64,000 bases of DNA from Rhodothermales bacterium (GTDB lineage: Bacteria; Bacteroidota; Rhodothermia; Rhodothermales; JAHQVL01): assembly GCA_041391505.1 (NCBI GenBank), contig JAWKNW010000001.1:434001-498000 (forward strand), given 5' to 3'. Position 1 is the stretch's first letter. Every line of letters starts with the position of its first letter. Positions 43,556 through 52,608 of the stretch are shown here, one piece after another. The position numbers and the translations under genes are program-made. The notes below the pieces were generated by a model. The model worked only from the letters and a program-made list of their open reading frames with translations, was not told the DNA's origin and made no database searches.

Positions 43556-44074
43556 ATGATAGGGATTCTGATGGCGCTGTCGTGGGCCGGCCTGCTGGCC
43601 CACGACGCGCCAACGCCATCCGGCTGCGCGATTGCGACGGACTATTACGCGATCGACCTCGTCTCCACGAAACGCGTCCCGGGCTCCGGCCTCGCCCGGG
43701 GCACCGTGCGGGTGGGGTTCGACGAAAGCCCCTTCGGCATCGCCGTAGCGGCGGACGGTAGCTACCGGCTCGACCTCGCCATCGCCATCGACAACCTCAA
43801 GCCGGCGACCTCCGGCCAGTACGTCGCCTGGGTCACGACGCCTGAGGTCGACCGCATCGCGCGCATCGGCCCCCTCGACGCCGACCATCGGCTCGCCGGC
43901 GAATCGCACTGGAACAAGTTCCTCGTCGTGATCACCCTCGAACCGGAGGGCGCCGCCGGCGACACCTGGCAGGGACCCATCGTGCTCCGCGGCCTCGCCC
44001 GCTCCGGCATGATGCATACGATGGCCGGCCACGGCGCCTTCGCCCGCGAACCCTGCGCCCGCTACGGGTACTGA
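43556..44074 (+). CDS. Small secreted protein of unknown function next to a multicopper oxidase
   Basis: 172 aa. Short hydrophobic N-terminus (MIGILMALSWAGLLAHDAP) that may be a signal peptide. The body is a beta-rich domain of unknown family (GQYVAWVTTPEVDRIARIGP, WNKFLVVITLEPEG), ending in a Met/His-rich stretch, RSGMMHTMAGHG, that might bind copper. The gene lies 131 bp upstream of the multicopper oxidase on the same strand. A metal-handling partner role is suggested only by that position and by the Met/His tail. Confidence 0.6.
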   Translation: MIGILMALSWAGLLAHDAPTPSGCAIATDYYAIDLVSTKRVPGSGLARGTVRVGFDESPFGIAVAADGSYRLDLAIAIDNLKPATSGQYVAWVTTPEVDRIARIGPLDADHRLAGESHWNKFLVVITLEPEGAAGDTWQGPIVLRGLARSGMMHTMAGHGAFAREPCARYGY

Positions 44075-44104
44075 GACGGTCCCGCGATACGGGACCCGTT
44101 TCAG
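44071..44104 (+). repeat. Hairpin at the end of the small secreted gene
   Basis: GGTCCCG (44078-44084) pairs with CGGGACC (44090-44096), extended by CTGAGAC with GTTTCAG. There is no T-run, so it is either a weak transcript end or a dispersed element. Confidence 0.55.
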
Positions 44105-44205
44105 ACGGCAGGTTTCATGTTCGAGGTTGCCGGATGGGCCCGGGTCGCGCAGTACGTGACCCCTTCGTACTTGTTATTCATACACCCCGCTCGCACCATC
44201 TCGCT

Positions 44206-45882
44206 GTGAAAGGTTCTATCGCCCTGGCGCTCCTTTTCGCTGCCCTGCCGGCCCTCGGCCAGGACGCAGGCCACATGCACCACCACCCCGCGCCGGCCGA
44301 GGCCGACCCGGCCGTGTGGCGCATGCCGCCGATGGACATGAGCATGCCGATGATGCCGGGGCTCGACGACGAGCTTCCTCCCGTCAACCCGTTCCTGCCC
44401 GGCGGCGCCGGCATGGTCGGCATGTACCCCGAAGCCCGGCCGGCGACGGTGGTCGAAATGGCCGACGGCGACACGCTCCACCTCGAAGCCACGCTCGTGC
44501 GGCGGACCTTCAACGAAAAGGCCTTCGTGATGTACGGGTACAACGGCATGTACCCCGGCCCGCTCATCAAGGCGCCCCGGGGCGCAACCGTCATCGTCGA
44601 GTTCGAAAACCATATCGAGATGCCGACCACCGTGCACTGGCACGGCCTCCGGCTCGACAACCGGTTCGACGGCATCCCCGGCCTCACCCAGGCGCCCATC
44701 GCCTCCGGCGAGTCGTTCACCTATGAAGTCCACTTCCCCGACGCCGGCATCTACTGGTATCACCCCCACATTCGGGAAGACATCCAGCAGGACCTCGGCC
44801 TCTACGGCAACCTGCTCGTCGACCCCGGCGACCCGGGGTACTACAACCCGGTAAACCGCGAGGAAACGCTGATCCTGGACGACATCCTGATGGACGACGC
44901 CGGCATGATCGCCTGGGGCGACGTCGGCGCCACGCACGCCCTGATGGGTCGCTTCGGCAACGTGATGCTCCTCAACGGACGGACCGACTACCGGATGGAC
45001 GTCCAGCGTGGCGACGTGGTGCGCTTTTTTCTCACCAACGTTGCCAACTCGCGCACCTTCAACGTGGTCTTCGGCGGCGCGCCGATCAAACTGGTGGGGT
45101 CGGACGTGAGCAAATACGAGCGCGAGGTGCGGGTGCCGAGCGTGCCCATCGCGCCGGCGGAGCGCTATATCGCCGAGGTGCTCTTCGACCGGCCGGGCGA
45201 CTACGCCATCACCAACACCATCCAGGCGATCGACCACTTCCGGGGCGAGTTCTACCCCCGGGTCGACACGCTGGGGATCGTCCGCGTCAGCGACCAGGGC
45301 ACCACGGCCAGCCACGCGCCGGCCTTCGAGCGCCTCCGCGAAAACCGGGATGTCGAGGCCGACATCGAAACGTACCGCCCCTATTTCAGCCGGCCGCCCG
45401 ATCACGAGCTCGAACTGACGCTCACCACGAAGGACCTGCCGCTGCCCATCGTCGTCTCGATGGAGATCGACACGCTCTACGTGCCGCCGGTCGAGTGGAA
45501 CGACGCCATGCCCATGATGAACTGGCTATCCACCAGCCGGCAGGTGAAATGGATCCTGCGCGACCGCCAGACCGGCCGCGAAAACATGGACATCCGGTGG
45601 GATTTCAAACAGGGGGATGTCGCCAAGATCCGCCTCTTCAACAACCCGAAGTCGTTCCACCCGATGCATCACCCCTTCCACATCCACGGGCAGCGCTACC
45701 TGGTGCTCGCGATCGACGGGGTGGAAAACCGGAACTTCGTCTGGAAAGACACCGCCATCATCCCGGTCGGGTCGACGATCGATCTGCTGGTGGACATGTC
45801 CAATCCGGGCGACTGGATGATGCACTGCCACATCGCGGAGCATCTCGAATCGGGGATGATGCTCTCGTTCAGCGTCCGCTAG
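44206..45882 (+). CDS. Multicopper oxidase (laccase/CopA-like), exported
   Basis: 558 aa from the GTG at 44206 (KGSIALALLFAALPALGQ signal). All four copper motifs are present: HWHG (residues 144-147), YHPHI, HPMHHPFHIHGQ, and HCHIAEHLESGM (HCH at 540-542, Met as axial type 1 ligand). The mature N-terminus is rich in His and Met (GHMHHH, MPPMDMSMPMMPG), as in copper-tolerance and cuprous oxidases. It should oxidise Cu(I), phenols or other small molecules with O2 in the periplasm. It ends 12 bp from the stop of a converging gene. Confidence 0.93.
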   Translation: MKGSIALALLFAALPALGQDAGHMHHHPAPAEADPAVWRMPPMDMSMPMMPGLDDELPPVNPFLPGGAGMVGMYPEARPATVVEMADGDTLHLEATLVRRTFNEKAFVMYGYNGMYPGPLIKAPRGATVIVEFENHIEMPTTVHWHGLRLDNRFDGIPGLTQAPIASGESFTYEVHFPDAGIYWYHPHIREDIQQDLGLYGNLLVDPGDPGYYNPVNREETLILDDILMDDAGMIAWGDVGATHALMGRFGNVMLLNGRTDYRMDVQRGDVVRFFLTNVANSRTFNVVFGGAPIKLVGSDVSKYEREVRVPSVPIAPAERYIAEVLFDRPGDYAITNTIQAIDHFRGEFYPRVDTLGIVRVSDQGTTASHAPAFERLRENRDVEADIETYRPYFSRPPDHELELTLTTKDLPLPIVVSMEIDTLYVPPVEWNDAMPMMNWLSTSRQVKWILRDRQTGRENMDIRWDFKQGDVAKIRLFNNPKSFHPMHHPFHIHGQRYLVLAIDGVENRNFVWKDTAIIPVGSTIDLLVDMSNPGDWMMHCHIAEHLESGMMLSFSVR

Positions 45883-45894
45883 CTGGCCGAACGC

Positions 45895-46476
45895 TCAGTC
45901 CGCCGGATCGAACACCAGCCCGATGGTCTCCAGCCCGACGCGATCCAGGGTGCCGTAGAAACCCCGGATCCGGCCGCCCTCGGCGCCCGGGTCTTTGTTG
46001 AGCCGCAGATCGAAGCGGGTATCCCCTCCTCCTCCGCCATACACGGGCGTCACGCTGCCGTCGTCGAACACGAGTTGGAAAGAGTCGACATACCAGCCGG
46101 TCGCGCCGGAGATGCCCAGCAGCGACACGCCGGCCGGCACCTCGTACCAGTCCTGCCAGTTGCCGTCATCGTGGCCGAACACCCGCTCCTCTACAGCGCC
46201 GGCTTGCGTCTGGAACCGGCATCGCACGCCGCGCAGCAGCCGGGGTTTTTCGCCGATGTTGACCTGGATCGCCTGGAGGACGCTCCCCGCCGGCACGCAC
46301 TCCTGCTCGATGACCTCGCCCTCCCGCCCGTGAACGCCCCCGAGCAGCGCCGAATAATGGATTTCGCCGGGGCCAGGCCGGCGCATGAAGCGGTTGTCGA
46401 GCGTGGCGGTCGTTTCTGTCGAACAGCCGGCCACGAGGCTCAGGCCGGCAACGAGTAGAGCCAGGGATCGACGCAT
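45895..46476 (-). CDS. Lipoprotein with jacalin-like lectin domain
   Basis: 193 aa from the ATG at 46476. Lipobox LVAG-C (Cys 18). The mature part looks like a jacalin/dirigent-type beta-prism: ATGWYVDSFQLVFDDGSVTP followed by VYGGGGGDTRFDLRL and IRGFYGTLDRVGLETIGLVF. Such domains bind sugars. The call is from pattern only. It is downstream of, but 237 bp away from, the small haem-type lipoprotein gene. Confidence 0.6.
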   Translation of the reverse strand: MRRSLALLVAGLSLVAGCSTETTATLDNRFMRRPGPGEIHYSALLGGVHGREGEVIEQECVPAGSVLQAIQVNIGEKPRLLRGVRCRFQTQAGAVEERVFGHDDGNWQDWYEVPAGVSLLGISGATGWYVDSFQLVFDDGSVTPVYGGGGGDTRFDLRLNKDPGAEGGRIRGFYGTLDRVGLETIGLVFDPAD

Positions 46477-46713
46477 GGTGTGTCGGATGAATGGCATGAA
46501 TGGCAGAATGAGGCTACGACGAGACGGATCACCGAACGCGCCCGTGTGATGCCGGGCTATACGCCATATCGGTTGCAATGCTCCCTTCCAAAAGCCGTAC
46601 GACGGCCGTCTGGCCCCGTGCGTCCGAAACGCGCGGACGGACCGCGTGCCGAGGGTTCTGCTTACGGTTCGTTACGTCCGCGCGCGCGCCCGAAGCGCTC
46701 CCCGCCCCGATCG

Positions 46714-47139
46714 TCAATCGTTCTTCGCGCCGGCCTCGATCCATTCGCGCACGGCCTGTATCACGTCGTCCGACAGCGGTTCACGGCCGAGCGGCATCCG
46801 AAACGTGCCGGCTTTGACGAGCGCGCTGCCCTCGATCTTCGCCACGAGATAGCTGTTATCCGGATCGCCGGGTTTGACCAGCATCAGATCGGGCGACTCC
46901 ACGCTCGGGACATTTACGATGTTGGCGTGCGAAAGGCCCTCGCTCAGGTCGAGGCCCATGATCGCGTTCGCGCCGGCGTGACAGCCCTGCACGGCACAGC
47001 TCACGGAAAACACGGAGGTCTGGATATCCGCCAGCGCCGGCGCCTGCGGCAACGGCTCGGGTTCGAACGGCTGGGCGTGCTCGCAGCGCAGCGACACGAG
47101 GGCAAGCAGGACGATGGGGACGAATCTATACCGTTTCAT
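46714..47139 (-). CDS. Small cytochrome-c-like lipoprotein with CX4CH motif
   Basis: 141 aa. N-terminal signal ending in LVSLR-C (Cys 19); Arg before the Cys is odd for a lipobox, so lipidation is uncertain. The mature protein has SVSCAVQGCHAG, a CX4CH spacing instead of CX2CH (C48, C53, H54), and later FRMPLGREPLSDDVIQAVRE followed by WIEAGA, which has the form of the Met-ligand and last helix of small c-type cytochromes. It may bind haem covalently or be a haem-free relative. It is the next gene after the 1332-aa propeller protein (66 bp gap) and could be its electron partner. Confidence 0.7.
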   Translation of the reverse strand: MKRYRFVPIVLLALVSLRCEHAQPFEPEPLPQAPALADIQTSVFSVSCAVQGCHAGANAIMGLDLSEGLSHANIVNVPSVESPDLMLVKPGDPDNSYLVAKIEGSALVKAGTFRMPLGREPLSDDVIQAVREWIEAGAKND

Positions 47140-47205
47140 GACGTTCTATTGACGATCGTATTACAAAGCGAATGATCAACAGCGAGATCAATTTTTGGTT
47201 GGACA

Positions 47206-50200
47206 CTACCGCAGCAGGACGAAGCGCCCCGAGCGTGCCTCGATGCCGGCCGCCGCTGTCACGGTGAGGCGGTAGACGTACACGCCCGATGCCAGGGACG
47301 ACGCATCGAGACGCAGCGTGCGGCCGGCGCCGGCGTCCATCGTCTGCGCCGGGACGGCGAGGACCTCGTGGCCAAGCAGGTCGAAAACGCGCACGTCGAC
47401 GAGCGCGGCGTCGGGCAGATCGAAGACGATATGCGTGGTCGGATTAAACGGATTGGGGTAGTTGCCGTGCAGCGCAAACGCCTCCGGCCGCTCCGCCGCC
47501 GTTTCCAGCGCCTGCACGCGTAACCGATTGCTGTACCGCACATCCACGTCGATGGCGTCGCCGGCCTGCAGGGCGTGGCGTTGTAGCACGCCCTCGACCC
47601 CCAGCTCCTCGACGAGGAGCGTCTGCCCCAGCGCCGGCGGCAGCGCCGCGACGGTGAAGCGCACCGGGGCGTCCCCGGAGAGTCGAATCACCCCTTCTCT
47701 CGCCGTCTCCAGCCACCGGTCCGTCGCAAAGCGCGCATCGAACGCGGCCCGGTCGGTGCGCGGCGGCAGGGCGTATCGGTCCAGCCGATCCCCCGCCTCC
47801 AACGCTCCGCCGAAATACAGCGTCTGCGCCCGCCCATCGGCCGAAGACGCCGTGAGCACGCCGAAACCGGCCGGCTCCTCGTCGGCCGCCGCCACGGTTT
47901 TGCCCGCGCCGCAGGTGAGCGACACGCCGCCGGCGGCCGTGGCGAGCACCCAGTAGCCGTGGCCCGGCCGCATCGTCGTCGCCCGCACGTAGGCTCCGTC
48001 GAACCCGAACAGGATGTCGGGCACGAGGATGCCGCCCGGATCGGAGATCGCGGCGCGGTCGAAGGCGCAATTCGGACCGGAGATGAGGTTCCAGCCGGCC
48101 TGGAGCGACAGGTTGAGCGACGTCAGCGACGTGCCGGCGAAGGTCTGGGCGCGCATCGCGCCCAGGTCCAGCCAGTAGCCGCCTCCGGGCGTCAGCGTGG
48201 CCGTCTCGGCGTAGGCCGAGCCGTTCCACAGGTACAGCGACGACTGCGGCGCGACCTCGGTGAAGACGGTCGCCGTGACCCCGCTGGCGGGGTCCGTCGG
48301 CAAACCGACGAGATTCCAGCCTTTGCGGTAGGCCGCCCACGGGGCATGGAGTTCGACGACCTCGATGCCCTGCACGATCGGGTCGCCGGAGGCCGGGAGG
48401 AGGTCGATGTCGAGATGGCCGTCCGAGGTCACCACCACCGATTTGACGAGGCCCACATCGTGCCCAGCTTCCTTGAAGAGGTCGACGGTCGCCAGGTCGA
48501 CCGGCGTGACGCCGTCGATCCGGATCCCGAAGGTGCGCGGCCACACCGCCCACGACGGCACGTTCGGCGCCGTGAAGATGGGCTCCGAGAGATAAAAACG
48601 CACCTCGACGGTCTTTCCGGCCGCTACGGGGATGTCCCATTGCAGGTTTTCCCCGGACGGGGCATCGAGCCGCGCGGCCTGGAACACACCGGCCGGCGTG
48701 CCCGCCGGCACCGACGGATCGAGCGAGACCGCGTCGGGGGTGCCATACGTCGCGTCGCCCGTGGCCGCCCCGTTGCCGTACGGATGCGGCGCGCCCGCCT
48801 GGTCCGGCTCCCACATCACGTCGCCGCCATCGAAGGCGACATACCCGCCAGCGTTGACGCGGAACAGCACCGTCGCCGGCTCCGATCCGTCGGTGCCGGC
48901 GCCCACGAGATCGACCCGCGTCGGGCCGTTGCCGCCGTCGTGGTTGAGGACCACCTGCGCCGACCGGTCGCCGACGGCGCCGGGGGCGAACGTCAGCGTC
49001 ACCGTCGCCGTCGCACCGGGCGCGATCGTGATCGGCCCGGCCGTCGACAGGCTGAAGTCGCCGGCATGGGTCCCTGTTTTCGTGATGCTCGATACCGTCA
49101 GCGCCGCATTGCCGTTGGGGTTCGACAGTGTGAGCGTCCTGACCGACGTACCTCCCGTGGGGGTAGCGCCGAAGCTGATCCGCGACGCCGAGGCCGCGAG
49201 CGGCCGGAACGCCTGGCCGTAGTCCGACGGCTCGAAGACATAGATCTGGTGCCCGCTGAAGTCGGCCACCCACACCGTACCAGGGAAGATGTCCGCATCG
49301 CCCTGGGTCGTCACATCCAGCAGCGCATTCCCGAAGTCCTGCGCGAAGATGTCGGTGCCGATGGCGGTCGGGTTGAGCACTTCGTCGCCGGCTTCGTTGA
49401 GCCGGATGCGGTAGATGTGCGTGAAATTCCAGCCGGCGGCCAGGATGTCGCCCTTATACAGGTTGTTGAAGTTGGAGGACCGGTATTCGGCCAGGCCGTT
49501 GGTCGACGCCGTAAAGTTGTGGAGCGCGCCGTCGGTCTCCCCGCTGTTCCGGAAATCGCACTCCGCCGGATTGGCCATCGAGACCGGCACGGGCGGCCAG
49601 TCCACAGGCAGCGGTTTGGCCGGATTGGTGCCGTCGCGCCAGACGCCGGTGTTCTTGGCCGCATCCGCGTTGTAGTCGCCCGTGTACAGCCCCGCGCCGG
49701 CCGGGTTGGCGCGGATGGGGTTCGGATGGCCGGCGTAATATTTCTCGCCCGGCGCCGCGTAATTTTCATCTCCGGGCTTCAACGTCCGGATGTAGTGGAG
49801 CCCGTTCTCGTTGTTGACGGTCGGATCGTGCGGGCCGGCGGACAGCGACCCCGGCTCGGTGGGGTCGTAGTTGTTGGTGCAGGTGCCGGCGAGGGCGCCC
49901 GGGTAGCTCTGCTCGCCGACCGGATGGCCGCCCCATCCCCGGTTGGCGCCGTTGTCGATCGTGTACATCCGCCCCTCCCGCCCCGGCGTCCGCTGGATCA
50001 GGAGGTCGTACGCATTGCGGTAGCCCGGCGAATAGATCTGCACCGGCCCGCCGGCCACCAGCTTGGCCTGGTTCAGCCCGTCGTTGCCGCCCCACGGGTC
50101 GTCGACGTCGATCCCGTTGTACGCCGGGTTCGACGGGTCGGTGATGCCGTTCACGTTCGGGCGCGTGGGGTCGTCGAGGGTGGGCAGGTCGTATTTGTAT

Positions 50201-51204
50201 TTCTGCCCGTTCGCGTCGGTCTTCGTCGGCATCGCCTCGATCGCCGGCAGGTCGATCGACAGGATCGCGCCGGAGAGGGCGTATTCGTTGATGTAGACGA
50301 GGTTGGTCGACGGGGCGCCGGCGTTGGTGAACCCGCCCGAGGCCACGAAGAGCGTATCCCCGGTCAGGCTCAGCTGCAAGCCGTTGGACGCGTGGTTTTC
50401 CTCGGAACGCGGCAGCCCGCGCACGAGATCGACCTTCTCCCAGAAGCCGGCCGGATCGGTGCGGCTGCTTCCCATCCACGTCAGCTTCGACACCACGCCG
50501 GAGTTCGTATCCAGCCAGGTATCCGGCTCGTTCGAACCGCCGCCGACGCGCGGGTCGGACGACGAGACGTACACGATCGGGTTCGACGCCGTGCCCGCGA
50601 CCAGGATACCCGTGGCCTGCCGGTTCTTCTCGCCCGTGTTCGGGTAGCCGTCGTCGTCGTGATTCGGGATGCTCCGCACCAGCGTCACGATCTCCTCGGA
50701 GGCAACCTGATAGGTGTTGGCGGCGGTGCGCTGGACGACCATGATCTCGACGTGTCCGAGCTTGCGCAGGGCGTAGAGCCGGTTGTCCGGGCCGAATTGC
50801 AGCGACGACGGAAGCGTGAGGGTGTGGCCCGTGAGCTGGCTGCGGGTAAACGACGGATCGACGAGCGTGATCGTCACCGTCCCGGTGGCCGAGGCCGAGC
50901 CGTCGCCGGCGGCGTACGTGAACGTCACCGTGCTGCCCGCCGAGCCGTCGTGGGCATACGTAAACCCGCCGTCGGGCGACAGCGTCAGCGTCCCGACCGC
51001 CGGCGACGTCACGACGGTGGCCAGATAGGCGCCGGTGTCGTTGCCGAGCACGCCGGGAGCCGGCACCTCGAGCACGCCCCCCCGCGCCAGGGTGTAGGCA
51101 TCGTTCACGACCGTGATCGCCGCCTTCTCCGCCGCACGGACAGACCCCGTAAGCGACATCACCAGAAACACTACGAGAAGGGGGCGTCGCATACTCCAAC
51201 GCAT
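47206..51204 (-). CDS. Giant exported glucose/sorbosone-dehydrogenase-like propeller with Ig, malectin and T9SS domains
   Basis: 1332 aa, signal ending VRAA. Order: cadherin-like Ig domain (VVNDAYTLARGGVLEVPAPG, about 30-115); GSDH/NHL propeller (about 120-650: LPSSLQFGPDNRLYALRKLG, VDLVRGLPRSEENH, TPGREGRMYTIDNGAN); ASPM/SPD-2/Hydin-type domain (ITIAPGATATVTLTFAPG); malectin-like carbohydrate-binding domain (LFRVNAGGYVAFDGGD); a stretch with two GWNL(V/I) repeats; and a T9SS sorting domain (LHGNYPNPFNPTTHIVFDLP with SLASGVYVYRL). Expected to be attached at the cell surface. The propeller is a relative of PQQ sugar dehydrogenases, but PQQ binding is not proved. It is paralogous to the 699-aa protein encoded upstream. 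GAGG lies eight bases before the ATG. Confidence 0.85.
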   Translation of the reverse strand: MRWSMRRPLLVVFLVMSLTGSVRAAEKAAITVVNDAYTLARGGVLEVPAPGVLGNDTGAYLATVVTSPAVGTLTLSPDGGFTYAHDGSAGSTVTFTYAAGDGSASATGTVTITLVDPSFTRSQLTGHTLTLPSSLQFGPDNRLYALRKLGHVEIMVVQRTAANTYQVASEEIVTLVRSIPNHDDDGYPNTGEKNRQATGILVAGTASNPIVYVSSSDPRVGGGSNEPDTWLDTNSGVVSKLTWMGSSRTDPAGFWEKVDLVRGLPRSEENHASNGLQLSLTGDTLFVASGGFTNAGAPSTNLVYINEYALSGAILSIDLPAIEAMPTKTDANGQKYKYDLPTLDDPTRPNVNGITDPSNPAYNGIDVDDPWGGNDGLNQAKLVAGGPVQIYSPGYRNAYDLLIQRTPGREGRMYTIDNGANRGWGGHPVGEQSYPGALAGTCTNNYDPTEPGSLSAGPHDPTVNNENGLHYIRTLKPGDENYAAPGEKYYAGHPNPIRANPAGAGLYTGDYNADAAKNTGVWRDGTNPAKPLPVDWPPVPVSMANPAECDFRNSGETDGALHNFTASTNGLAEYRSSNFNNLYKGDILAAGWNFTHIYRIRLNEAGDEVLNPTAIGTDIFAQDFGNALLDVTTQGDADIFPGTVWVADFSGHQIYVFEPSDYGQAFRPLAASASRISFGATPTGGTSVRTLTLSNPNGNAALTVSSITKTGTHAGDFSLSTAGPITIAPGATATVTLTFAPGAVGDRSAQVVLNHDGGNGPTRVDLVGAGTDGSEPATVLFRVNAGGYVAFDGGDVMWEPDQAGAPHPYGNGAATGDATYGTPDAVSLDPSVPAGTPAGVFQAARLDAPSGENLQWDIPVAAGKTVEVRFYLSEPIFTAPNVPSWAVWPRTFGIRIDGVTPVDLATVDLFKEAGHDVGLVKSVVVTSDGHLDIDLLPASGDPIVQGIEVVELHAPWAAYRKGWNLVGLPTDPASGVTATVFTEVAPQSSLYLWNGSAYAETATLTPGGGYWLDLGAMRAQTFAGTSLTSLNLSLQAGWNLISGPNCAFDRAAISDPGGILVPDILFGFDGAYVRATTMRPGHGYWVLATAAGGVSLTCGAGKTVAAADEEPAGFGVLTASSADGRAQTLYFGGALEAGDRLDRYALPPRTDRAAFDARFATDRWLETAREGVIRLSGDAPVRFTVAALPPALGQTLLVEELGVEGVLQRHALQAGDAIDVDVRYSNRLRVQALETAAERPEAFALHGNYPNPFNPTTHIVFDLPDAALVDVRVFDLLGHEVLAVPAQTMDAGAGRTLRLDASSLASGVYVYRLTVTAAAGIEARSGRFVLLR

Positions 51205-51247
51205 GGTCGTAACCTCAATCCTGATACAATAATCCTGAAACGGCGGG

Positions 51248-52495
51248 CTACCGGACGAGCACCATATGACGCGTCTCAGACGTCGCGCCCGTCGTCAGCC
51301 GGTAGAAATACATCCCCGACGCCAGGTGCTGGCTGTCGAACGGAATGCGGTAGTGTCCGGGCGCAACGGATTCGTTCAGCAGCGTCCGTACGACACGCCC
51401 GTGGATATCCAGCACGTCGAGCCGCGCCCGGTCCGGCGAGGCGATGTCGATCTCGATTTCTGTCGCCCCGTTGAAGGGGTTGGGATAGTTTTGATGCAGC
51501 GCGGTGCGGCGGGGCAGCAGATCCGTCACCGGCTCGATGGCGACGCCCGAGATCATGGAGAAGTCCATGGTATAGATCGTGGGATCGACGAGCGTGGCAT
51601 CGATCGCGTGGTCGCCGCCCTGGTTGTCGAACAGCTCGTGCATGAACTCGACGGACGCGCCCGGAACGACCTGGAAGTCCTTGTCGCTGCCGGCGAAGGC
51701 GCGCTTGAACTCGACGGTCCAGACGCCGTTGTCGTATTTGCCGGCGGCGCGCACGTCCGCCACATCGCCCGAAGGCACGCGCAGGACGTTGCCCGGGATC
51801 TGGTCGTTCATGGAGAACGTCGCCGCGGCGTCAAACGCGACCGCTTCCTCGACCTTCGGTTCGCCGAGCGTGTCGTAGGGGTCGAAGCCGGCGAGCGCTT
51901 CCGCATTCTCGACGAGAAACGCCGCGATGGCGCCCGGATCGGCCGTCGCCATAAAGCCCGGCAGCCGCGTATCCTGATTGAGATCGTTGAGGAGGGCCGC
52001 CGTGACGCCGTCATCACTAAACTGGCCGGTTTCGTCCCAGTGCGTGTCGACGGCGTAGCCCATCGGGTTGGAACGCGCCGCGCGCCATTGCCACACGTCG
52101 ACCGTGCCGCCGTTGGTATTCATCCCCGGGAAGTGACAGAACGCCTGGCAGTTCGCGCCGTCGGAGCCCGTCTGGCCCATGTCGAACAAAAACGCGATCC
52201 GATCTTCATCCTCCGCTTTCGTCCACCGGGTGCCCGTATAGGAAAGCAGGTTATGCCGGGCATTCTCCGTCTCATCCGCCCAGCTGGCGGCGACATAGAG
52301 AAATTCGCCGTCGGCCATGGCGTTGAGCGTCACGCCGCGCGCCGTCACGAGCGGCGTCGAGGTCCATTCGCCTTCCGAGACGACCCCGTCGAGCACGGGC
52401 GCGCCCGGCTGGACGACGAGCGTGGTATTCTGCGCGAAGGCCGGCGCCGCGAGCGCCCCGGCCACAAAGAGCGAAAATGCAGTACGTAGAATCAT
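51248..52495 (-). CDS. Ethylbenzene-dehydrogenase-like (DOMON-type) haem-binding protein with T9SS sorting domain
   Basis: 415 aa from the ATG at 52495 (signal ending PAFAQ). The domain resembles the haem-binding gamma subunit of ethylbenzene and DMSO-type dehydrogenases: LDGVVSEGEWTSTPLVTARG, DEDRIAFLFDMGQTG, WTVEFKRAFAGSDKDFQV. It also has ANCQAFCHFPGM, a CX3CH motif at residues 116-121, which could attach haem. The last ~85 residues are a T9SS sorting domain (LHQNYPNPFNGATEIEIDIA, LASGMYFYRL). It lies between two related propeller proteins on the same strand and is the best candidate for their electron acceptor at the surface. Confidence 0.82.
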   Translation of the reverse strand: MILRTAFSLFVAGALAAPAFAQNTTLVVQPGAPVLDGVVSEGEWTSTPLVTARGVTLNAMADGEFLYVAASWADETENARHNLLSYTGTRWTKAEDEDRIAFLFDMGQTGSDGANCQAFCHFPGMNTNGGTVDVWQWRAARSNPMGYAVDTHWDETGQFSDDGVTAALLNDLNQDTRLPGFMATADPGAIAAFLVENAEALAGFDPYDTLGEPKVEEAVAFDAAATFSMNDQIPGNVLRVPSGDVADVRAAGKYDNGVWTVEFKRAFAGSDKDFQVVPGASVEFMHELFDNQGGDHAIDATLVDPTIYTMDFSMISGVAIEPVTDLLPRRTALHQNYPNPFNGATEIEIDIASPDRARLDVLDIHGRVVRTLLNESVAPGHYRIPFDSQHLASGMYFYRLTTGATSETRHMVLVR

Positions 52496-52608
52496 GGAAT
52501 CTATGCGTGTTATGTGTATCAATCGAATTCTGGAGCACATGGCGGAATGCCCATCCGTATCTAGCCGGTCCCCGGCGTCGTGACGGTCATGCCCACCCGA
52601 AACCACGC

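Noticed and set aside
46579..46713. Small gene in the GC-rich gap
   Set aside because: Short overlapping frames of Arg/Pro-rich composition, no ribosome binding site and no domain.
47959..51474. 1171-codon plus-strand ORF
   Set aside because: Antisense to the 1332-aa propeller protein; no recognisable domain.
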